DNA of 33,428 nt from Prevotella sp. CAG:891 (GTDB taxonomy: Bacteria > Bacteroidota > Bacteroidia > Bacteroidales > Bacteroidaceae), in NCBI GenBank assembly GCA_000437675.1, contig FR901769.1, positions 1 through 33,428 on the forward strand, read 5' to 3'. A program made the position numbers and the translations under genes. This document shows positions 1-7,445 of the stretch, piece by piece; within the stretch, counting starts at the first letter, position 1; each line of letters starts with the position of its first letter. Under the pieces are notes generated by a model, which was given only the letters and a program-made list of their open reading frames with translations, did no database searches and was not told the DNA's origin.

Positions 1-31
1 AAAGATATTCTTAAGGGACGACTATTTAAGT

Positions 32-1867
32 ATGTCATTTATTCCCTTTAAGCAATGGTTTTATGTGGGAGCTGTATGTGCTGGTAGTGTATTGCTCACT
101 ACGGGCTGTGTTGACAGCGACTACGACTTGGACAACATTGACCTCACTATGGGCCTCGGCAGTGAAGGACTGAGCGTGAAGTTGGGTAACACTGAAAAGG
201 TGTATCTTAACAACATCATCGACGTGGATGAAACCGTTAAACTCGACAACTCAAACTTTTACTACCTTGTCGAAGATGGCGAAACCGACTTTAATGTGAG
301 CGTTGAAAACGTAAACGCTAAATTCGAAAACACCAACATCCGCACCAACCAGCCCGTACTGACGTTCGATGGCGTGTTGGAACAGATGGACCAGTCGCAG
401 ATTCCCGCAGGCATTACCGAAGTGCCCGTCGGTGCTAACCAAGTGTTTGGCGGTAAGGCTGAAGGTAGTGCCAATGCCGACTTCAACGTAAAGGTGCAGT
501 CCGACATCGTATCTGTTTCAGAGGTTATTACCGAAGAAACGCCCATTGTCTTCAAGATGAATATGGAAAACTCGCCCAACATGCGAGTTAAAATCGACCA
601 TCTTGCCAACTTCGTGATTCAGCTTCCCAAGTTCATCACCGTAAAGGAAGTTTCGAACGAATGGAACTACAACAGCACCAACAACACGCTGAGCCTCAAG
701 AACGGCCGCCTCGATTACAGCAATGCCGAAATTTGCCGCCTCGTAGTCAACAAAGCCGTGTTTGGCGAAGCCGGTGTGGTTGAAAACGGCAAAATCAGCC
801 TCCCCGACGTAATGACTGCCACTTCGGTCGACGGCGAGGTGTTCTTCCGCACTACCGAAAACTTCACCATGCACAAGGACCTTGGCAACGGTCAGGGCGA
901 CTATGCCAACGTAGTGTTCGACCTCCAGCTTGGTCTCGGCACCGACGTACGCGTGGAACAGGCAATTGGTGTGTTCAACCCCGAAATCAACCCCGAAATC
1001 AAACCCATCAACATTAAGGAATCTTTGCCCGACTTCCTCACCGACGAGGCTGTGCGCGTGAATGCTGCAAACCCCACCATCAAGTTTATGGCCGACCTCA
1101 CCCAGATTCCCGTGGGCATTAACTTCGGTGCGCAACTCACCTCGGTAAAGGCTGGCGACCAAACCTTCCCCAAATCGGTGGTACTTCCTCAAATCTCGAT
1201 TGATGAAAAGAAGCTCTCAACTGTTTACTATCACCAAAAGAACGAAGCCTACGACCCCGATGGCGTAGTGAAAGATGCCAAGCACCAGCAGGTAGACAAC
1301 ATCACCAAACTCTTCGAAACTCTTCCCGACGAAATTCAGGTCAACATGAAGGAAGGACGCATTGCCGTGCAGGACAAACCCTACACCGTGAACCTCGGCC
1401 AAACTTACAATGCCAAGGCCAAGTACAACGTGTTCGTACCCTTTGAATTCAACAACGGTTTCGTTATCGTCTACAACGACTCAACCGACAGCATGAAGGA
1501 CGACCTCGAAGATTATGCTGCCGAAGGCGTGCGTGTGACGGCCGATGTCAACAACACCATTCCCCTCGACCTTGTTGCCACCATTACGGCTGTCGACGTC
1601 GACGGAAACCCCGTGCCCGGTGTTACCTTCGACAAGGCCAACATTCCCGCCAGCACCGACGGTAAGGCTGAGGCCAAAACCTCACTACAAATCGATGCAA
1701 CCCTGTCTGACCCCTATTTGCTGCGTAAAATCGACCGCTTCATGTTCAACATCAATGCTGCAAGCGGCGAAAGCACCGAAACGCACAAACTCTATTCAAC
1801 GCAGTACCTTGAATTCACCAACGTAAAGGTACGCCTGAAAGGTCAGATTATTGCCGATTTCAACTAA
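32..1867 (+). CDS. Large Bacteroidales lipoprotein of unknown function
   Basis: This 611-residue protein starts with a short basic/hydrophobic signal sequence ending in the lipobox LTTGC, so Cys26 should be lipidated and the mature protein anchored in the envelope. Right after the Cys comes an acidic stretch (DSDYDLDNIDLTMGLG) of the kind seen at the start of many Bacteroidales hypothetical lipoproteins. The rest is predicted soluble and rich in beta-prone segments, with no catalytic motif I recognise. Codon use is strongly biased to C-ending codons, like the gene after it and unlike the genes from 4733 on, which suggests good expression. The stop is 36 bp before the DUF5723-like gene, so the two probably form an operon and may act together at the outer membrane. 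The start is near the window edge, so the promoter is not visible. Lipoprotein status is firm; function is unknown. Confidence 0.85.
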   Translation: MSFIPFKQWFYVGAVCAGSVLLTTGCVDSDYDLDNIDLTMGLGSEGLSVKLGNTEKVYLNNIIDVDETVKLDNSNFYYLVEDGETDFNVSVENVNAKFENTNIRTNQPVLTFDGVLEQMDQSQIPAGITEVPVGANQVFGGKAEGSANADFNVKVQSDIVSVSEVITEETPIVFKMNMENSPNMRVKIDHLANFVIQLPKFITVKEVSNEWNYNSTNNTLSLKNGRLDYSNAEICRLVVNKAVFGEAGVVENGKISLPDVMTATSVDGEVFFRTTENFTMHKDLGNGQGDYANVVFDLQLGLGTDVRVEQAIGVFNPEINPEIKPINIKESLPDFLTDEAVRVNAANPTIKFMADLTQIPVGINFGAQLTSVKAGDQTFPKSVVLPQISIDEKKLSTVYYHQKNEAYDPDGVVKDAKHQQVDNITKLFETLPDEIQVNMKEGRIAVQDKPYTVNLGQTYNAKAKYNVFVPFEFNNGFVIVYNDSTDSMKDDLEDYAAEGVRVTADVNNTIPLDLVATITAVDVDGNPVPGVTFDKANIPASTDGKAEAKTSLQIDATLSDPYLLRKIDRFMFNINAASGESTETHKLYSTQYLEFTNVKVRLKGQIIADFN

Positions 1868-1903
1868 TCATCACCCCTCCTTACCATCAGTACAACATAA
1901 ACA

Positions 1904-3316
1904 ATGAAACACAAAATATTCACCCTCGCAATGGGCGCAACAATGGCGCTGACCGCTGCTGCCCAGGATTTGCGAACCTCATACTTCATGGAAACGTCGG
2001 TTAACCGACACGAAATGAACCCGGCATTGCTCAGCGAAAGCTATGTCAACATTCCCCTCGTTTTGGGTAACTTCAACCTCGGAACTACCTCGAACTTCGG
2101 ACTCAAAACCTTCGTCTACAAAATGCAACCTACCTGGCAGGGCTACGGCGTAGACAACCGCAACCTTACCACCTTCATGCACCCCGACGTAAGTGCCTCT
2201 GAGTTCCTCGGCGGACTCAACGATAAGTCGCGCCTGTCACTGAACCTCAAGTACCAGCTCGTAGGTGTAGGTTTCAAGGCATTCGGCGGTGTCAACAGCG
2301 TAGAGTTGAACCTCCGTTCGAACACCGGCATCTCGCTCCCGAAGAGCCTTTTCGAGTTCATGAAAACCGCTGGCGAAAAAACCGACTATCAAATCGACGA
2401 ACTCGGCATCCGCTCCGAAAGTTTCCTGGAATTGGCATTAGGACACTCACATAAAATCAACGACCAGATTACCGTAGGTGCCAAGGCCAAATTCCTCTTT
2501 GGTGCAGCCTATGCCGACCTCGATGCCAAGAAGCTCAACCTTCACCTTTCAGACGATCACTGGAACATCGACGGTGACATCCAGATGCAAGCATCGCTCA
2601 TGAACTCGACGCTCGAGTATGAAGACCCCTCGAAGAACGACGCCAACGGCCGTCGCCGCATCAGCGGAATTGACGAGTTCAAGCCCTCGCTCTCAGGTTT
2701 TGGTATGGCCTTCGACCTCGGTGCCACCTATCAGGTAATGCCCGACCTCATGGTCAGCGCAGCCATCACCGACCTCGGTTTCATCAGCTGGAGCAACACC
2801 TACATGGCATCATCAGCCGGTAACTGGACCTTCGACGGTTTCAAGAACCCCATCTACGCCGGTGGCGAAGACACGGGTAACAACAAGCTCGACGATCAGC
2901 TCGACGCCTTGACCGACGACCTTGAAGAAATCTTCTCGGTTTACGAAGACGGAAAGAAGTCGCAGTCGCACGCCCTGGCAGCCACCATCAACCTCGGTGC
3001 CGAATACACCCTGCCCGTTTATCGCAACCTCCGTTTCGGTTTCCTCTACACCAGCCGCATGGCCGGCAAGTTTGCCCACCATCAGGCCCAGCTTACAGCC
3101 GCTGTTCGTCCTGTGAAGTGGTTTGAAGCCGCCTGGAACATGGCCGGTGGTACAGCAGGTTTCACCAGTGGTCTTGTGCTCGACTTCCGTGCCAAGCACT
3201 TCAACTTCTTCATCGGAACCGACCGCTTCTTCGGCAAGGTCAGCAAGCAGTTCATCCCCTTGAACAAAGCAAACACCAGCGTATCGCTCGGTTTGTCAGT
3301 GCCCCTTGGCAAGTAA
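1904..3316 (+). CDS. DUF5723-like outer-membrane beta-barrel protein
   Basis: The protein has 470 residues. A cleavable signal peptide (MKHKIFTLAMGATMALTAAA, then QD) precedes alternating amphipathic strands typical of a barrel. Features recalled from the DUF5723 family are an early NPALL segment (about residues 39-43), repeated AxDLGxxY/FxVxxxLxxxAAITDLGFISW patterns in the middle, and a C-terminal run of strands ending near VSLGLSVPLGK. It is probably an integral outer-membrane protein; no transport substrate can be inferred. It follows the lipoprotein by 36 bp with the same biased codon use, and a strong terminator follows its stop. A PorP/SprF- or PorV-like barrel is the main alternative family name, which I cannot settle without a profile search. 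Confidence 0.8.
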   Translation: MKHKIFTLAMGATMALTAAAQDLRTSYFMETSVNRHEMNPALLSESYVNIPLVLGNFNLGTTSNFGLKTFVYKMQPTWQGYGVDNRNLTTFMHPDVSASEFLGGLNDKSRLSLNLKYQLVGVGFKAFGGVNSVELNLRSNTGISLPKSLFEFMKTAGEKTDYQIDELGIRSESFLELALGHSHKINDQITVGAKAKFLFGAAYADLDAKKLNLHLSDDHWNIDGDIQMQASLMNSTLEYEDPSKNDANGRRRISGIDEFKPSLSGFGMAFDLGATYQVMPDLMVSAAITDLGFISWSNTYMASSAGNWTFDGFKNPIYAGGEDTGNNKLDDQLDALTDDLEEIFSVYEDGKKSQSHALAATINLGAEYTLPVYRNLRFGFLYTSRMAGKFAHHQAQLTAAVRPVKWFEAAWNMAGGTAGFTSGLVLDFRAKHFNFFIGTDRFFGKVSKQFIPLNKANTSVSLGLSVPLGK

Positions 3317-3340
3317 GCGCATGACATACGAATATAATTC

Positions 3341-3388
3341 AGCCTGTCAGGCCCACCGCTCGTACGGTACGCCTGACAGGCTTTTTTT
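3341..3388 (+). terminator. Rho-independent terminator after the lipoprotein/DUF5723 pair
   Basis: An 11-bp perfect stem is formed by AGCCTGTCAGG (3341-3351) and CCTGACAGGCT (3372-3382). A 20-nt loop separates the arms and a run of seven T (3382-3388) follows. It lies 24 bp after the DUF5723 stop codon and should end the first operon. Confidence 0.9.
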
Positions 3389-3492
3389 GTATCTGTAGGT
3401 CATGTATTTTATTATGTCATGATTCATTTTTGAGTGATTTAAGCATTTGGGATATGCTTTTTTTTGTAATTTCTGAAAGTGCTAATTCTCAA

Positions 3493-3615
3493 TAGTTCCG
3501 CGATTGTTGAAACAAGCTCGGAACTAAATTGAACAAGCTCGGAACTAATTTCGACAATCGCGGAACTAATTCTAACAAGCTCGGAACTAATATTCAGAAT
3601 GTCGGTGCCATTTTT
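3493..3615. repeat. 21-bp tandem repeat array with one inverted unit
   Basis: Four direct units lie head to tail with an exact 21-bp period: 3511-3531, 3532-3552, 3553-3573 and 3574-3594. The core is AACAAGCTCGGAACTAA, and unit 3 carries the variant GACAATCGCGGAACTAA. A weaker fifth unit may follow at 3595-3615. An inverted copy of the unit-3 variant sits upstream at 3493-3508 (TAGTTCCGCGATTGTT). It could pair with 3553-3568 at 15 of 16 positions. The period equals two helical turns and also seven codons. The function is unknown; it could be a protein-binding array, an RNA structure or a mobile-element scar. Confidence 0.8.
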
Positions 3616-3873
3616 TTAGATACGTTCTTTTAGGCAGATTGAGTAAATTATTTGTATCCTTTAGCACTTTCTTTTCACAGAATTGTATTTGTCAGATTGA
3701 TTTTTAGGTCACAGTTACGTTTTAGTAGTTTTCCCAATGTAAAAAAGTTAGTTTTGAAGTTATATGATTGCTTATTCGTAAAAAAGGTTATTATGAGAAA
3801 GGCTTTGAACTAAAAACAATCTTTGTAGACAACCGAGAAAGATGGAAATATTATGAAATTTTGCTGAAATGTT

Positions 3874-3903
3874 TTTGAAAAATGAAATAAAAAGATAACT
3901 TTG
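3874..3903 (+). promoter_or_regulatory. Bacteroides-type promoter with no obvious gene downstream
   Basis: TTTG (3874-3877), an 18-bp spacer and TAACTTTG (3896-3903) match the Bacteroidetes housekeeping pattern of a -33 TTTG and a -7 TAnnTTTG. Downstream there is only a 12-codon ORF starting at 3922, and the next real gene begins at 4733. Motifs of this type arise easily in AT-rich DNA, so the call is tentative. Confidence 0.35.
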
Positions 3904-4612
3904 CAACCAAACGATATTACAATGAAGCTGACGAAAATCAGTGTAATAGCGAAAATATGACAAAAAGTAAATAGAAATCAATTAAATAACATAAATCAGA
4001 GTATTTCACATTTCTTATTTCTAATCTTACCTATACATTTTAATAGTTTTAACAAACCGAAAAGCCTAACAATCCATTTACAGCCTATGATGCGATTAGT
4101 TAGCACTGAAAAAAGTCAGTCTTAGTTTTTCAGAATGTGGATAATATACCATTTATCATAAAGTATGTACCACTTTTTTGATAGTACAGACCGACAACTT
4201 GTTCGCTCTCAGGCGAATGGCAAGTAGCAAGATTCATACGGACAACGAACTTTACTCTAACTCATACTCAAATTTTTTTCACTAAAACAACTCATTTGCA
4301 TCAAGAATTTCGCTGAATGATTGATTGGGTTGAGGTTGATAGATAAAAACAGTATTTTCCTGACTATTCTTCAAAATCAGCACATTACGAAATAATCAGT
4401 ATTCAAACATACGGTTATAAGCAGGAGTTTTTTATTTATTTTTACGAGGCCCAATAAAAACAATTTTCAACATAAACTTACAGAATCAATCAGCCATAGA
4501 TTTATTTCATCATTAACAGCAATTATGATGAAGCACGCTGTTTGATATGTAGTTGTTATGATGTTCCTGATGTTAGTGAACTGTTTTTTTACATTATCTG
4601 GCAGAAAATGAA

Positions 4613-4681
4613 GTTGAAGATTGAATTTAGAAGAGATAAATCTCCAAATCAAATCCTCGTCAGAAAAGTTTAGACGACTTC
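4613..4681 (+). repeat. Truncated copy of the 30843-31037 hairpin element
   Basis: These 69 bp match the reverse complement of 30843-30911 with three mismatches and end exactly at the same terminus, ...GACGACTTC. Weak similarity continues upstream to about 4600 and then stops. No opposite terminal repeat was found upstream, so this is one end of the element only. It lies 51 bp before the start codon of the next gene and forms much of its leader. Confidence 0.85.
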
Positions 4682-4732
4682 AATATAATCACTCAAATCA
4701 GAAAAGTATAACTCACTCAATTCTTTACGCTT

Positions 4733-7282
4733 ATGAAACATTGGCTACTTATGGCAGGAATGAGTTTTGCAACACTTTCCTCCTATTCACAAACAACTGT
4801 AGATACAGCTCTTGAACTGCAAACCGGCGAGAACAGTTATACCTTTGCAGAAGCAGGACAACAAACGGTTTATTATAAATATACCGCACCCGAAGGAAAA
4901 AGTCAGTTGCTTACCTTGCAAAAATCATCGCAATCGGTAAGCCTTCAAGTATCGACTGATGGCACTTACAACACGGCTGTTCAAGGCGTAATGCTCGACA
5001 ATGGCTTGAAAAGTGTTTTTCCTATAGCCGAAGGTTCTACGGTTGTTGTTGCGGCAAGTGTTTACGACACGCAAAGCATGTCGTTCACGGCAGCTAGCGA
5101 GGATTGCCGTATCGATGCAGGCCGTGTGTGTACCGACCCCGTTGTGGCAACTGATGGTTGTGAATGCTTTGTACCGAGTTATTACGACCGCACCACTTAC
5201 GAGCAAAATCCCACCTACATAGCCTATGAAGCAGGCGAAAGTGGTGTGCTTGAAATGAGTTTTGCCACTTACCTATCGTCGGCCAGTGTGAGCGAAGGGT
5301 GCGACGGTGCTTCTACTACTGTAAATTTCAGCAGCGTGCCTTCCAATTATTCTGCTTATATGGGCAAAGTAGCGGTCGAAGGCGGCAAAACTTACATTAT
5401 AAAAACCCAACTGAGCAGCCCGACTATGGCAACCTTAACCTTAACCCATCCCATTGAGGGTGCCACTTGCGATTGCCCGTTTGCAGCTACGCTGACAGCC
5501 GATAATGTATTGCCGAAAGAGGCCGGCAAGTATTGGTATCAGGTGATGCCCGATGCCGAAGGTTACGTTTCGCTTACGTCGGAATCAGGCTTGCCGGGTG
5601 GAACGGTCAGCGTCTATGGTTCGTGTAGCGACTATCAGCCTCGCATCAGTGTCACGGGTCATCTGTTGCTTCGCTTTGCCGTACAGCCCGAACAGCCCAT
5701 TCTGTTTTGTATCGACAAAACCGAGGCCACTGCTGCTGACGAACATTTTACGCTGAAGGAAGAAGCTGCACAGGCGGGCGACCGTTTCGACTTGCCTGCA
5801 CCACTCGTTGAAGGCGAAAATAGCGTACCCTTGTATAATGGCCAATATTACTATGTGGTCAGTGTGCCCGAAGGAGGTGGAAAGATGTTGCAGGTTGATG
5901 CCACGAAAGCAGGTATTTTAAATGCCGCAACCGGTATGACGCTTTACAATCAGTCTAATTCATATACGCCGATAGCCAGTGGAACCACCACGCTGACTAG
6001 CGAATTGCAAGGCGGCAAAACTTACATTCTGTGTTGGAAATGCCAAGAAGGACGTAATGGTTTTGCCTTCAACGTGCAGCTCAACGACATTGCTCCGGGC
6101 GATGTGATTTCGAATCCGTTGCCTGCTGTGGCGGGTGAGAACTCGGTGGCTGAAAGTTCGGTAAAATATTTTAGCTATACTGCCACGCAAAATGGTTGGC
6201 TCGAAATCGAAACAGAGCCTTTCATCGAAGTGAAATTTCCGCGTGACGAAACGGGAAGCAGTTTCTATGAAACCGAGAAGCGAGGAATGGTTACGCGGGT
6301 GCAGGCACAACAAGGTGTGCGCTATATCATAGAAATGAGCAACATTACCGAAAATAGTTATTTTGTGCTGACCGAAACGGCTTTCGCAGAGGGAGAGTCG
6401 GCCGACAACCCGATTTTGGTGAAAGAAAACGTGATAAACCTGCCCGAACAAAGCATGAATCGCTGGTACTTACTTGAAGTGCCAAAGGCCGGTAAACTGA
6501 CGGTTACGTCTGACTTGATTTTTGAACGCAGTGCCGACTATTCAAAATCTACGATGGTGTCGGTGCGCATTAACGATGGTTATTTGCAACCTATTGCCAC
6601 TTACGGAGGTACAGAGGGAGGCGAAACGATATTCCGCGGCACATTCAATGTGGCTGAAGGCGACAAAGTGTATGTCAACGTAGTATCGCTTTCGGCACAG
6701 CCCAACAAGACAGTAACGCTTGAACTCGTCGATTTCAAGCCCGGTGAAAGCAGTTTGATGCCCATTCCTTTAAAGGCCGGTGAAGTAATAGTGCCAGAGT
6801 CATCGCGCCAAACGCCTACTTGGTATTTTGTTGAACTGAAAGCAGGAACCTTCAGCGTTTGCAATAAAAATTCGAGCGATTACTTTGATGCTCAGCTTTT
6901 TGCTGAAGGCAATTTGAATCAACCCGTGGCCATGAGTACCTATAATTTCAATAGCGAAACCAATACGGGGTGCTATGAACTGACTTTTGACTGTGCCGAA
7001 GCTGCCGAGGGCAAGTACTTGCTGTGCGTGCAGCAAACCTATGCAGGCGGTGTGACGCTGCTGGTAACGGGCGACAACATTGTAACCGGAGTGGCCGAAG
7101 CTATGGTTCCGTCGGGCAATGATGTTCGCGTGCTGAATGGAGTGCTCTATGCTCCGGTTGGTGTTACGGTTAAGGTATTCAATATGGATGGTCGCAAATG
7201 CTACGAAGGTGGTGCTGCACAGGGTGTCAGATTGCCTAAGGGAGTGTATGTGGTCAATGGTAAAAAAATAGCTGTGATGTAA
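4733..7282 (+). CDS. Secreted protein with seven tandem PPC-like beta modules and a T9SS-like C-terminus
   Basis: The protein has 849 residues. A signal peptide (cleavage expected near SSYSQ, residues 16-20) is followed by about seven modules of 100-115 residues, beginning near residues 23, 134, 246, 349, 456, 557 and 671. Each starts with a pattern like 'P..L..GEN.V', continues through a YYxYT/YFSYT/WYxVE strand and then a 'G.L.V/I' strand. This resembles bacterial pre-peptidase C-terminal (PPC) domains or other small beta-sandwiches. The last 50 residues (VKVFNMDGRKCYEGG..., LPKGVYVVNGKK) look like a type A T9SS sorting domain. Modules 2 and 3 carry extra cysteines, including CEC and CDC. 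No catalytic motif is visible. It is followed on the same strand by a protease and a giant adhesin-like gene, so a cell-surface or secreted binding role is plausible but inferred. Confidence 0.8.
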   Translation: MKHWLLMAGMSFATLSSYSQTTVDTALELQTGENSYTFAEAGQQTVYYKYTAPEGKSQLLTLQKSSQSVSLQVSTDGTYNTAVQGVMLDNGLKSVFPIAEGSTVVVAASVYDTQSMSFTAASEDCRIDAGRVCTDPVVATDGCECFVPSYYDRTTYEQNPTYIAYEAGESGVLEMSFATYLSSASVSEGCDGASTTVNFSSVPSNYSAYMGKVAVEGGKTYIIKTQLSSPTMATLTLTHPIEGATCDCPFAATLTADNVLPKEAGKYWYQVMPDAEGYVSLTSESGLPGGTVSVYGSCSDYQPRISVTGHLLLRFAVQPEQPILFCIDKTEATAADEHFTLKEEAAQAGDRFDLPAPLVEGENSVPLYNGQYYYVVSVPEGGGKMLQVDATKAGILNAATGMTLYNQSNSYTPIASGTTTLTSELQGGKTYILCWKCQEGRNGFAFNVQLNDIAPGDVISNPLPAVAGENSVAESSVKYFSYTATQNGWLEIETEPFIEVKFPRDETGSSFYETEKRGMVTRVQAQQGVRYIIEMSNITENSYFVLTETAFAEGESADNPILVKENVINLPEQSMNRWYLLEVPKAGKLTVTSDLIFERSADYSKSTMVSVRINDGYLQPIATYGGTEGGETIFRGTFNVAEGDKVYVNVVSLSAQPNKTVTLELVDFKPGESSLMPIPLKAGEVIVPESSRQTPTWYFVELKAGTFSVCNKNSSDYFDAQLFAEGNLNQPVAMSTYNFNSETNTGCYELTFDCAEAAEGKYLLCVQQTYAGGVTLLVTGDNIVTGVAEAMVPSGNDVRVLNGVLYAPVGVTVKVFNMDGRKCYEGGAAQGVRLPKGVYVVNGKKIAVM

Positions 7283-7293
7283 AAAACCATACA

Positions 7294-7330
7294 GTTTGAA
7301 TTTTCAAACCGATATTTTTATTTTTTTCGC
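7294..7330 (+). terminator. Possible weak terminator after the modular secreted gene
   Basis: GTTTGAA (7294-7300) and TTCAAAC (7303-7309) can form a short stem. A T-rich tail follows (7314-7327) with several T runs. The stem is short and its loop is very tight, so it may only partly terminate transcription. Confidence 0.4.
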
Positions 7331-7331
7331 C

Positions 7332-7380
7332 CTGTTTTGAATGTATTCTTTTGTTTTTCAGTGAATAACATTCAAAACAG
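7332..7380 (+). promoter_or_regulatory. 12-bp perfect inverted repeat in the protease leader
   Basis: CTGTTTTGAATG (7332-7343) is perfectly inverted at 7369-7380. Five more inner pairs (TATTC with GAATA, one bulged A) leave a loop of about 14 nt. No T run follows on either strand, so it does not look like a terminator. It lies 65 bp before the protease start, where an operator or a 5' mRNA stem would sit. Confidence 0.5.
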
Positions 7381-7445
7381 TGGCGAGAAAATTCATACAG
7401 ATAGCGATTAACTCAATATATTTCGTACAAGTAAAACGTTTATTT

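Larger units (their letters stand above)
3389..4732. other. AT-rich intergenic region of about 1.3 kb without a convincing gene
   Basis: This stretch is visibly much more AT-rich than the flanking genes, and all reading frames are broken into short pieces. It contains a 21-bp repeat array (3493-3615), a promoter-like pair (3874-3903), two small hairpins (arms 4106-4113/4126-4133 and 4198-4206/4213-4224) and the end of a mobile-looking repeat (4613-4681). No tRNA, rRNA or protein family was recognised. It may be a decayed insertion site or a home for an unannotated RNA. Confidence 0.7.

Noticed and set aside
3493..3615. CRISPR array
   Set aside because: The units abut with no unique spacers, the unit is only 21 bp and no cas genes are present.
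4621..4815. 64-codon ORF over the element end and the start of the next gene
   Set aside because: It begins inside the repeat copy and overlaps the signal peptide of the real gene in another frame.
7380..7445. GTG start for the M6 protease
   Set aside because: It would place 22 residues before an otherwise complete signal peptide, so the ATG at 7446 is preferred.
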